Source of the DNA: Deltaproteobacteria bacterium
Lineage (GTDB): Bacteria > Myxococcota_A > Polyangia > Polyangiales > Houyiibacteriaceae
Direction: 5' to 3'
NCBI GenBank assembly: GCA_017644045.1
Contig: JAEPMI010000007.1
Location: 186,001-250,000, forward strand
DNA: 64,000 nt
In this document: piece after piece, positions 25,479 through 33,146 of the stretch
Numbering within the stretch: position 1 is the first letter of the stretch
Layout: every line of letters starts with the position of its first letter
Translations under genes and position numbers: made by a program
Notes under the pieces: generated by a model
Seen by the model: only the letters and a program-made list of their open reading frames with translations
The model's database searches: none
What the model was told of the DNA's origin: nothing

Positions 25479-26696
25479 TCAGCGATCGCACTCCCCGCCA
25501 ATCATGTTGACGGAGCCGAAGGTGGGGACGATGTCGGCGATCATGTCGCCGATCAGCATCTCTCGGGAGGCCTGCAGGTTGAACCAGCAGGGGGGACGAA
25601 CGCGGACGCGATAGGGCGTGCCGCTGCCGTCGGAGACGATGTAGAAGCCGAGCTCGCCGTTGCCGGCCTCGATCATCGAGTAGACCCGGCCCTTGGGCGG
25701 CTTCAGGCCCTCCATGACGAGCTTGAAGTGCGCGATGGTGGCCTCGATGGTGTCGTAGACCTCGCGCTTCTCGGGGAGCATGATCCGCGGGTCCTCGACG
25801 TTGATCGGGCCCTCGTCCGGCATCTGCTCGAGCGCCTGCTCGATGATGCGCATCGACTGCCGGATCTCTTCCATCCGGACCATGAAGCGGTCCCAGTTGT
25901 CGCCGTCGGTGCCGACCGGGACGTCGAAGTCGAAGCGGTCGTAGAGGCTGTAGGGGTGGTCCTTGCGGACGTCGTAGGCGACGCCGGTCGAGCGGAGCAT
26001 CGGGCCGGTCACGCCGAGCGCGAGCGCGCGCTCCTTGCTGAGGATGCCGATGCCCTGGGTCCGGTCGAGGAAGATGCGGTTCTTGAGGAGCATCCCCTCG
26101 GCCTCGCCGACGACCTTGCGGATCTCGGGGAGGATGGCGCGGACGTCTTCCTTGAAGCCCGGCGTGGGGGGCGCGGCCATGCCACCGATGCGACCGAAGC
26201 TGTGCGTCATGCGCGCGCCGGTCTCCTTCTCGAGGATGTCCCAGATCCAGTCGCGGACCTTGAGCAGCCACAGGAAGGGCGTCATGGCGCCGAGCTCCAT
26301 CGCGCTCGCGCCGTTGCAGGTGAAGTGGTCGCAGATGCGCGCGAGCTCACCGAGCAGGACCCGGTAGTAGGCGCAGCGCTCCGGCACCTCGATGCCGAGC
26401 AGCTTCTCGCAGGCGAGCGAGAAGCCGACGTTGTTCAGCATCGGGGAGACGTAGTTGAGCCGGTCCGCGTAGGGGTAGACCTGCGCGTAAGTCCCGCGCT
26501 CGCAGCTCTTCTCGAAGCCGCGGTGCAGGTAGCCCGGCTGGACGTCCACGTTGAGGATGGTCTCGCCGTCGAGGTCGAGGACCATCCGGATGGTGCCGTG
26601 CATGGCCGGGTGGCTCGGCCCCATGTTGAGCCGCATGGGCTCGGTCGGGAGGTCGAGCGCTTCGGTCTCGGTGAGGATCTCGTCGATGGGCTCCAT
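25479..26696 (-). CDS. nuoD: NADH-quinone oxidoreductase subunit D
   Basis: 49-kDa-type subunit forming the quinone site with NuoB. The 405-residue product has the family blocks MGPSHPAMHGTIRMVLDLDGE (with the His of the quinone head-group site), DVQPGYLHRGFEKSCE, YADRLNYVSPM, LGELARICDHF, TPGFKEDVRAILPE and the C-terminal GSVNMIGGECDR ending, which replaces the common DPVMGDIDR end in some bacteria. It starts 3 bp after nuoC. Separate nuoC and nuoD genes are the usual arrangement outside enterobacteria. Confidence 0.97.
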   Translation of the reverse strand: MEPIDEILTETEALDLPTEPMRLNMGPSHPAMHGTIRMVLDLDGETILNVDVQPGYLHRGFEKSCERGTYAQVYPYADRLNYVSPMLNNVGFSLACEKLLGIEVPERCAYYRVLLGELARICDHFTCNGASAMELGAMTPFLWLLKVRDWIWDILEKETGARMTHSFGRIGGMAAPPTPGFKEDVRAILPEIRKVVGEAEGMLLKNRIFLDRTQGIGILSKERALALGVTGPMLRSTGVAYDVRKDHPYSLYDRFDFDVPVGTDGDNWDRFMVRMEEIRQSMRIIEQALEQMPDEGPINVEDPRIMLPEKREVYDTIEATIAHFKLVMEGLKPPKGRVYSMIEAGNGELGFYIVSDGSGTPYRVRVRPPCWFNLQASREMLIGDMIADIVPTFGSVNMIGGECDR

Positions 26697-26699
26697 GAC

Positions 26700-27404
26700 T
26701 TACTCCGCCCCTTCGGCGGCTTCGCCCGCCTCGGCCAGCTTCGCGGCCTGTTCTTCGGCGACCTCGGAGTCGCTCAGCGCGCGGCGTTCACCGGTCTGCA
26801 GACCGATGGACGGCGAGACCTGCTCGCCCACGCCCTCGAGGCGGCCTTCCCAGTCGATGCGACCGAAGGGCTGTCCCTCTTCGATGCCGAAGGGCGGGAG
26901 CTTCAGGGTGTCGTCCACGTCGCGGTACTCGACCAGCGGCTGGGCCTTGTCGATCGGGTAGTCCTTCCGGAGCGGGAAGCCCTCGAACTCCTCGTACATG
27001 AGGATGCGGCGCAGGTCCGGGTGGTCGGCGAACTCGATGCCGAACATGTCGTAGACCTCGCGCTCGGCCCAGTTCGCGCCGGGGTAGACCGGGGTCAACG
27101 TCGGCGCCTTCTTCCCGTCGGCCACGCGGGCGCGCAGGAAGATGCGGTGCTTCTTCTCCACCGAGCGGAGGTAGAGCACCAGGTCGAAGCGCTCGCCGCC
27201 CTCGGCCTCGCGCTCGGGCCAGTCGACGGCGGTCAGGTCACCGAAGTGGTCCATCGCGCAGTCGGGGTCCGACTTGAGGAACTCGGCGGCCTTCACCCAC
27301 GAACCGAGGGCGATGGTGACCTCGTCGTCGCCTCGGAAGTCGTCCTTGGCGAGGATCTTGTCGCCGAACTCCTTCTCGAGCTTCTTCACGACCTTCTGGC
27401 TCAC
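26700..27404 (-). CDS. nuoC: NADH-quinone oxidoreductase subunit C
   Basis: 30-kDa-type subunit of the complex I peripheral arm, 234 residues. The conserved core is FGDLTAVDWPEREAEGGERFDLVLYLRS, TLTPVYPGANWAEREVYDMFGIEFADHPDLRRILMYEEFEGFPLRKDYP, the signature of the 30-kDa subunit. A ~50-residue C-terminal extension (GERRALSDSEVAEEQAAKLAEAG) is beyond the family core and may contact NuoD. It overlaps nuoB by 4 bases. Confidence 0.97.
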   Translation of the reverse strand: MSQKVVKKLEKEFGDKILAKDDFRGDDEVTIALGSWVKAAEFLKSDPDCAMDHFGDLTAVDWPEREAEGGERFDLVLYLRSVEKKHRIFLRARVADGKKAPTLTPVYPGANWAEREVYDMFGIEFADHPDLRRILMYEEFEGFPLRKDYPIDKAQPLVEYRDVDDTLKLPPFGIEEGQPFGRIDWEGRLEGVGEQVSPSIGLQTGERRALSDSEVAEEQAAKLAEAGEAAEGAE

Positions 27405-28000
27405 GAGTGACCTCCCGAAGGAGCGTCGTTGCCCGTGCGCTTCTTGGCGCGGAGCTGAGCCAGCTTCGGCACCTCACGGGGCGGAACCGTGACGGGCTCG
27501 CCGTGGACGCCCTTCTGGATCTTCTCCATGAGGAGCATCAGGCCGTCGAGCACGGCCTCGGGCCGCGGCGGGCAGCCGGGGATGTAGACGTCCGTGGGGA
27601 CGATCTTGTCCACGCCCGGAATGGTCGTGTAGTTGTCGTAGAACCCACCGCAGCTCGCGCAGGTCCCGAACGCGACCACCCACTTGGGCTCGGTCATCTG
27701 CTCGTAGATGCGCTTGAGGGCCGGGCCCTGTCGCTGGCTGATGGTGCCGACGACCCACAGGACGTCCGACTGCCGCGGGCTGAAGCGCGGGGCCTCCGCG
27801 CCGAAGCGGGCCACGTCGTAGCGCGGGCCGGCGACGGCGAAGAACTCCATGCCGCAGCACGCCGTGGCGAAGGGGTACTGGAAGAGCGAGTACTTCCGGG
27901 CCCACGCCAGCAGGGCGTCGAACTTGGTCGTGAAGGCGGGGACCGGCAGGTTGCCGCCGAGCACCTTCATCTGCTTCGGCTGGTCGGTCACTTCTCCCAT
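27401..28000 (-). CDS. nuoB: NADH-quinone oxidoreductase subunit B
   Basis: PSST-type subunit holding cluster N2, 199 residues. All cluster ligands are visible: ATACCGMEFF (the paired Cys), GTCASCGGFYDNY and VYIPGCPPRPEA. ARFGAEAPRFSPRQSDVLWVVGTIS is also diagnostic. ATG 28000 overlaps the end of nuoA by 13 bp; the long upstream in-frame extension runs through nuoA and its promoter and is not coding. The basic C-terminal tail is slightly extended. Confidence 0.97.
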   Translation of the reverse strand: MGEVTDQPKQMKVLGGNLPVPAFTTKFDALLAWARKYSLFQYPFATACCGMEFFAVAGPRYDVARFGAEAPRFSPRQSDVLWVVGTISQRQGPALKRIYEQMTEPKWVVAFGTCASCGGFYDNYTTIPGVDKIVPTDVYIPGCPPRPEAVLDGLMLLMEKIQKGVHGEPVTVPPREVPKLAQLRAKKRTGNDAPSGGHS

Positions 28001-28347
28001 TCGAGGGCTCCCTTTTTCCACGCGTAGACCAGGGTCACGCCGAGGATGACGAGGAAGAGCAGCATCTCGACGAAGCCGAACCACCCGAGGTCGCGGAACA
28101 TCCCGCCCCACGGGTAGAGAAAGACGGCCTCGATGTCGAAAACGACGAAGAGAATCGCTGTCAGGTAGAACTTCACGCTCAGGCGGATGTGGTTCGCACC
28201 CGTCGTGTTCGAGCCGGATTCGTAAGGCAGGTTCTTCTCGGGGCTGGGCTTCTTGGGCCCGGCCAGGGTGGTCGCGAGGAACATGCCGAGCGCGACCGCG
28301 GAGGCCACGCCGATCATGAGGAAGACCGGTAGGTAGGTTTCGAACAT
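27988..28347 (-). CDS. nuoA: NADH-quinone oxidoreductase subunit A
   Basis: Small membrane subunit of complex I with three transmembrane helices, 119 residues. Features are ETYLPVFLMIGVASAVALGMFL, PEKNLPYESGSNTTGANHIRLSVKFYLTAILFVVFDIEAVFLYPWG (the conserved loop with the functionally important Cys replaced by Ser, as in several bacteria) and a final helix LFLVILGVTLVYAWKKGALEW. ATG 28347 is the family-like start; ATG 28371 would add 8 residues. First gene of the operon, 94 nt after the predicted transcription start. Confidence 0.95.
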   Translation of the reverse strand: MFETYLPVFLMIGVASAVALGMFLATTLAGPKKPSPEKNLPYESGSNTTGANHIRLSVKFYLTAILFVVFDIEAVFLYPWGGMFRDLGWFGFVEMLLFLVILGVTLVYAWKKGALEWEK

Positions 28348-28447
28348 CGTTGCCTGTGTTCTGAGTGGCACCGAGTCCGCCTGGGACCCGGTCCGTAGGG
28401 GTCAGAGGCGCGAATTTCGCCCCTGAGCCGAGCACTGCTCGTGCCGG

Positions 28448-28476
28448 TGTCTAGCCCCCTAGGGAAAAACTGTCAA
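28448..28476 (-). promoter_or_regulatory. Sigma-70-type promoter of the nuo operon
   Basis: Minus-strand TTGACA (28476-28471), exactly 17 bp, then TAGACA (28453-28448). This is the best match to the sigma-70 consensus in the window. It lies between the polA terminator and nuoA. Confidence 0.75.
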
Positions 28477-28494
28477 CGAACCCCTCGAGGAAGG

Positions 28495-28519
28495 GAAAAA
28501 TCCGCCTCGAATGGCGGCG
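28495..28519 (-). terminator. Intrinsic terminator of polA
   Basis: Minus strand CCGCC-ATTCGA-GGCGG followed by ATTTTT, about 30 bp after the polA stop at 28551 and just before the nuo promoter, so it insulates the two units. Confidence 0.75.
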
Positions 28520-28550
28520 CGGCCCGAGATTTCCCAATGGTTTCGTTGCC

Positions 28551-31250
28551 CTACTTCGCGGAGCCCCAGGAGGCGCCCCACCCGACGTCCACGACCAGCG
28601 GAACCGCGAGCTCGATGACCCCCTCCATCTCCTCGCGAGCCAACGTTTCCAGGGGCTCCCGCTCGCCCTCGGGGACCTCGAAGAGGAGCTCGTCGTGGAC
28701 GGTCAGGATCATCCGGCTGGCCCGGTCCTCGCGCTCGAGGCGGCGGGCGATCCGCACCATGGCTTCTTTCATGAGATCGGCCGCGGTGCCCTGGATCGGG
28801 GTGTTTCGGGCGATCCGCTCGGCGCCCTGACGGAGGAAGCGGTTGCGGCTGCGGATGTCGGCGAGCGATCGGCGGCGCCCGAGGAGCGTGGTCACGTAGC
28901 CCGTGTTCTTCGCCTCCTCGACCACCTCGTCCATGAAGTCCTTCACGCCCTGGTAGCGCTCGAAGAAGGCGTCGATGTAGCGCTTGGCCTCGCTCCGCTC
29001 GATGCCGAGGTTCCGGGCGAGCGCGAACTGGGTCTGGCCGTAGATGACCGCGAAGTTCACGGTCTTGCCCTGCCCTCGCTGCTCGTAGCTGACGTCCTCG
29101 GGGGCCACGTCGAAGAGCGCGCTCGCCGTGCGGCGGTGCACGTCCTCGCCCTTGGTGAAGGCGTCGACCAGCTCCGCGTCGCCGCTCAGGTGCGCGAGGA
29201 TCCGGAGCTCCACCTGGCTGTAGTCGGCGGCCATCAGGTGGCAGCCGTCCGCCGGGATGAACGCGTCGCGCACCTTCCGGCCGAGCTCGGTCCGGATGGG
29301 GATGTTCTGCAGGTTCGGGTCCGACGAGCTGAGCCGGCCCGTCTGAGCGACCGCCTGGTTGTAGCGGGTGTGCACCCGCCCGCTCTCGGGGTGAACGGTC
29401 TTGGGCAGCGCGCTGAGGTAGGTGCCCTCGATCTTCGCGATGGTGCGGTGGTCGATGATCGTCTGCGGGAGCTCGTGCATCGTCGCGAGCTCCTCGAGCA
29501 CGTCGGCGTCGGTGCTGCGTGCGGTCTTGGTCTTCTTGATGACCGGCAGCTCGAGCTCGTCGAAGAGAATCGTCTCGAGCTGGCGCGGTGAGCCGACGTT
29601 GAACTCGTGGCCGGCGAGCTCGTAGGCCTTCTTCTCGAGCGCGGCGAGCTCCTCGCGGGCCTCGGCCGCCATGCGATCGAGGAGATCGGTGTCGATGCGG
29701 ACGCCGACCCGCTCCATCTCGGTGAGCACGCCCGCGAGTGGGAGCTCGAGGTCGTAATAGAGGCCGTGGAAGTTCTCGTGCTGCATCCGCGGCTGGAGCA
29801 GGTGCGCGAGCCGCAGCGCGTAATCGGCGCGGGCGCCGGCGACCTGGGCGACCTCCTTCACCTCGACCTCGTCGATGCCCACCCGCTTGCGGCCCTGCTT
29901 GGTCACCGAGTCGTAGCGCGCGACCTCCGCGTCGAGCTCGTTCTGGGCGACGACGTCGAGGTGATGGTCGCGGCGGCTCGGGTCGTAGAGGTAGCTGCCG
30001 AGCGACACGTCGAAGCTGAGACCGCGCAGGTGCACGCCGTGGCGCGCCCACGCGAGGGCCTCGCGCTTGTAGTCCGCGGAGATCTTCGGAAAGAGCGAGT
30101 TCTCGAGGATCGGCCGGAGCACGCGCAGCGCCCGCGGGATGGTCAGCTGCTCGGGCGCGCCGAGCGTGCGGTGACCGAAGGGGAGATAGGCGCCATGGGT
30201 CTCGGACCAGGAGAGCCCGACGCCGATGATGTCGCCGCGGAGCGGGTCCTCGTCGCTCAGCACGGTCTCGATGGCGAGCTCGCCGGCGGCCCGGATCGCC
30301 TCCGCCGCGTTGGTGAGGTCCGCGAGCGTCAAGAGCGTCTCGACGTCGCCGGCGGCGGCCGGCGCGGGATCGAGCTGCGCGAGCAGCCGCGTGAACTCGA
30401 GCTCGCGGAAGAGGCTGCGCACGTGCTCGTCGTCGCCGCCGGTCCACTTCAGCGCCGCGGGCTCGACCTCGACGTTGGCGTCCTCGCGGAGCGTGACGAG
30501 CTCCTGGCTGAGGAACGCCTGCTCTTTGTTGTCCCCGAGCTTCGCCTTCTGCGACTTGCTCTTGATGGCCTCGAGGTTCTCGTAGATGCCCTCGAGGGTT
30601 CCGTACTTCTCGAGGAGCTTCGCCGCGGTCTTCGGACCGATGGAGGGAACGCCGGGCACGTTGTCGGAGCTGTCGCCCATGAGCGCCAGCGCATCGCGCA
30701 CCTGGTTCGGCGGGACCCCGAACTTGTCGATGGTCTCGGGCACGCCGTAGACCCGGTCGCGCATCGTGTCGAACATGACGACCCCGTCGCCCACCAGCTG
30801 GAGCAGGTCCTTGTCCGCGCTGACGATGACGACCTTCAGGCCCTGCTCGCGGCCCTTGCGCACGAGGGTGGCGATCACGTCGTCGGCCTCGTAGCCGGGG
30901 TGCTCCAGGAGCGGGATCTCGAAGGCCGAGAGCACCTCCATCACCCGCTCGATCTGCTGGGAGAGATCCGGGGGCGGCGCGTCGCGGTTGGCCTTGTACT
31001 CGGGGTAGCGCTCGCTCCGAAAGGTCCCGCCCCGGGCGTCGACCGCGACGCCCAGCATCGCCGGTTGCCGATCGGAGACGAGTTTGAGCATCATGCTGGT
31101 GACCCCACGCACCGCGTGAGTCGTCTCCCCGCTGCTCGAGCTCATCGGGGGGAGCGCGTGGTATGCACGGAAGATGTAGCCGCTGATGTCGACGACATAG
31201 AGAGCCTCGGGGTCACCGGGGCGGGGCAGCTCGGTCGGGGCGTCGCTCAT
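28551..31250 (-). CDS. polA: DNA polymerase I
   Basis: Repair and Okazaki-fragment polymerase, 899 residues. The 5'-3' exonuclease/FEN domain occupies residues ~1-300 (VDISGYIFRAYHALP, EYKANRD, GYEADDVIATLV, GDSSDNVPGVPSIGPKTAAKLL). A 3'-5' exonuclease-fold domain follows (~310-500), but its DEDD residues look lost: the first motif reads LAIETV, KYD reads DYK, and the YxxxD motif reads VAGAR. The polymerase domain is intact: motif A DYSQVELRILAHLSG, motif B RGQGKTVNFAVIYG and motif C VHDELLFEVP. ATG 31250 gives the expected N-terminus. Proofreading is therefore probably absent, as in Taq and Bacillus Pol I. It is monocistronic, with its own terminator. Confidence 0.96.
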   Translation of the reverse strand: MSDAPTELPRPGDPEALYVVDISGYIFRAYHALPPMSSSSGETTHAVRGVTSMMLKLVSDRQPAMLGVAVDARGGTFRSERYPEYKANRDAPPPDLSQQIERVMEVLSAFEIPLLEHPGYEADDVIATLVRKGREQGLKVVIVSADKDLLQLVGDGVVMFDTMRDRVYGVPETIDKFGVPPNQVRDALALMGDSSDNVPGVPSIGPKTAAKLLEKYGTLEGIYENLEAIKSKSQKAKLGDNKEQAFLSQELVTLREDANVEVEPAALKWTGGDDEHVRSLFRELEFTRLLAQLDPAPAAAGDVETLLTLADLTNAAEAIRAAGELAIETVLSDEDPLRGDIIGVGLSWSETHGAYLPFGHRTLGAPEQLTIPRALRVLRPILENSLFPKISADYKREALAWARHGVHLRGLSFDVSLGSYLYDPSRRDHHLDVVAQNELDAEVARYDSVTKQGRKRVGIDEVEVKEVAQVAGARADYALRLAHLLQPRMQHENFHGLYYDLELPLAGVLTEMERVGVRIDTDLLDRMAAEAREELAALEKKAYELAGHEFNVGSPRQLETILFDELELPVIKKTKTARSTDADVLEELATMHELPQTIIDHRTIAKIEGTYLSALPKTVHPESGRVHTRYNQAVAQTGRLSSSDPNLQNIPIRTELGRKVRDAFIPADGCHLMAADYSQVELRILAHLSGDAELVDAFTKGEDVHRRTASALFDVAPEDVSYEQRGQGKTVNFAVIYGQTQFALARNLGIERSEAKRYIDAFFERYQGVKDFMDEVVEEAKNTGYVTTLLGRRRSLADIRSRNRFLRQGAERIARNTPIQGTAADLMKEAMVRIARRLEREDRASRMILTVHDELLFEVPEGEREPLETLAREEMEGVIELAVPLVVDVGWGASWGSAK

Positions 31251-31355
31251 GGAGGGCGCACCTTTCCAGGGGTATGCATCGGGGTCAACGGGCCCTACAT
31301 CCGTCACGGGGCGATTCCAATTGATGAATACAATTTCAGTGATAGAGTAACGAAC

Positions 31356-32315
31356 ATGCTTCGCTTCACCCCCAGCGTAGTGGGACTCGTCCTCGTCTCC
31401 GCCGTTCTCGCCCCTCGAGCGGGTGCCCAGGAGGAGCCCAAGGCGGCTCTGATGCGCACCGCCACCGAGCTCGGCTCGGTTCGGGGCGCCCTCGATCGCA
31501 TCGCCCGCTCCGCCCTCGACGCGCTCGACGTGGCCGAGGTCACCGGGACGCTGGCGCTCGACCTCGAGCAGGCCCAGCTCGCGCTCGGGTGCATGTCCGT
31601 GAACGCCGAGTGCCTCGGGTCGGTGGCCGAGGAGAACGGGGTCCAGCTCCTGCTGGCGCCTCGGCTCGACGACACGGGTGACGAGCGGGTGCTCACCATC
31701 ACCCTCTTCGACTCGCGGGACGGCTCGGTGGCGCAGGCGACACGGCGGGTCGCGAGCGCCGAGGGCAACGATGCGATCCTGGACAGCGTGCCCGGCCTGC
31801 TTCGCGAGCTCTTCGATCTGCCGCCGCTCGAGGAAGAAGACCCGGCCTTGAGTGGCGGGAACGGCGACAACGGCACGGGGGGCACCGGCGACGGCACGGG
31901 CGGCAGCGGTGACACCGGCGGTGGGACCATCGAGCCGCCGCCCGAGGACGGCATCGGCGCCGGCGGACCGATCCTGCTCGGCGTCGGTGGCGCGGCCCTC
32001 ATCGGCGGCGTGGTCGCCGCCATTCTCTTCAAGGGCGCCGACGACGACTGGAAGACGGCTGCGATGACGGTCAGCACACCGGAGCAGGCGATGGACGCGG
32101 CGGACCTCCAGAGCCAGGCCCAGAGCCGCGGGCGCGCCGCGACGGCGCTGCTCATCGGCGGTGGCGTCCTGGCGGCGGGCGGTCTCGTCTGGCTGCTGGT
32201 CGACGCGCTCGGTGGGGATGACTCGGACTCGGACGGCGAGCTCACGCTCACGCCGCACTTCGGGGTCGGCGGCGGCGAGATCGCCGCGGGCCTCGCGCTG
32301 GAGATGGACCTGTGA
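31356..32315 (+). CDS. Exported protein with Gly-rich linker and two C-terminal membrane segments
   Basis: 319 residues, no recognised domain. A cleavable signal is likely (LVLVSAVLAPRAGAQ, cut after AGA). Residues ~25-150 form a compact globular part (LTITLFDSRDGSVAQATRRVASAEGND). A Gly/Asp/Thr-rich linker (~165-190) precedes two hydrophobic segments (PILLGVGGAALIGGVVAAILF and ALLIGGGVLAAGGLVWLLVDAL), and the C-terminus looks like a short beta strand (LTPHFGVGGGEIAAGLALEMDL). The frame is open upstream to beyond 29.6 kb only because it is antisense to polA; ATG 31356 starts the signal. It lies directly downstream of an AT-rich segment with TACAAT at 31329-31334, a possible -10 box. It overlaps the next gene by 4 bases. 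Confidence 0.8.
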   Translation: MLRFTPSVVGLVLVSAVLAPRAGAQEEPKAALMRTATELGSVRGALDRIARSALDALDVAEVTGTLALDLEQAQLALGCMSVNAECLGSVAEENGVQLLLAPRLDDTGDERVLTITLFDSRDGSVAQATRRVASAEGNDAILDSVPGLLRELFDLPPLEEEDPALSGGNGDNGTGGTGDGTGGSGDTGGGTIEPPPEDGIGAGGPILLGVGGAALIGGVVAAILFKGADDDWKTAAMTVSTPEQAMDAADLQSQAQSRGRAATALLIGGGVLAAGGLVWLLVDALGGDDSDSDGELTLTPHFGVGGGEIAAGLALEMDL

Positions 32316-33145
32316 CTCGTTTTGCCCCCCTACTCGCCGCCATCAGCATCGGCGGCTGCTTCGTCTCGAACCCGGCGGAGTTCGACGACTGCAGCGACGA
32401 CTCCGACTGCCCCACCGGTCAGGACTGCGTGTCCGGCTTCTGCGTCGACGGCGACGCCAGCGACGCCAGCGTGGACGCCGAGGTCGACGAGGACATGGGC
32501 GTGGAGGACGACATGTTCATGGAGGACATGGGTCCGGAGACCTGTGACGACTTCCCAGAGCTGTGCGGCGACAAAGAAGGTTGCTGTGATGGCGTCTGCA
32601 CTCCGCTCGGGTCCGGCGCGAACTGCGCGGCGTGCGGCGACGTTTGTGGCGCTGGAACCTCGTGCTGCCAGGGTGCGTGCAGAGATGCGAGCGCCCCCGA
32701 GTGCGAGTGCCCCGGTGGCTGCGATACCGGGACGGAGATGTGCTGCAGTGGCACATGCACAGAGGTGACGGAGGACCCGGCCAACTGTGGCGGATGCGGC
32801 ACGACCTGCGACCCTGGCGAGATCTGCTGTGGCGGGGGCTGCGTCGCGATGGACGCCAACAACTGTGGCGGATGCGGCACGACCTGCGCTGCGACCGAGA
32901 TCTGTTGTGGGGCCGCAGGTTGCAAGGACCCCACCCTCCCCGGCTCTTGCGGCAGTTGCAGCAACGTCTGCGTCGAGTCGCAGTGCGTGAACCGCGAGTG
33001 TTGCGGCGACCAGGACGGCGAGATGGAGTGCGGCGGCAGCTGCGTGAACACCAACACCAACCTGAATCACTGCGGGGGTTGCGGAAACGAGTGTGACCGC
33101 TTCCTCTTCTCGGAGTGTCGCAACGGAGAATGCCGCGGGCTCTGA
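32312..33145 (+). CDS. Cys-rich repeat lipoprotein
   Basis: 277 residues from GTG 32312, which overlaps the previous stop as GTGA. A lipobox-like SIGGC follows a short hydrophobic stretch, then an Asp/Met-rich acidic segment (DASVDAEVDEDMGVEDDMFMEDMG). The rest is built of ~30-residue Cys-rich units with recurring NCGGCGTTC and EICCGGGCV/CCSGTC motifs and many Cys, typical of disulphide-knotted surface proteins in myxobacteria. No enzymatic motif is visible. It sits 1 bp before the kinase gene, suggesting a surface component linked to that kinase. Confidence 0.82.
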   Translation: MTRFAPLLAAISIGGCFVSNPAEFDDCSDDSDCPTGQDCVSGFCVDGDASDASVDAEVDEDMGVEDDMFMEDMGPETCDDFPELCGDKEGCCDGVCTPLGSGANCAACGDVCGAGTSCCQGACRDASAPECECPGGCDTGTEMCCSGTCTEVTEDPANCGGCGTTCDPGEICCGGGCVAMDANNCGGCGTTCAATEICCGAAGCKDPTLPGSCGSCSNVCVESQCVNRECCGDQDGEMECGGSCVNTNTNLNHCGGCGNECDRFLFSECRNGECRGL

Positions 33146-33146
33146 C

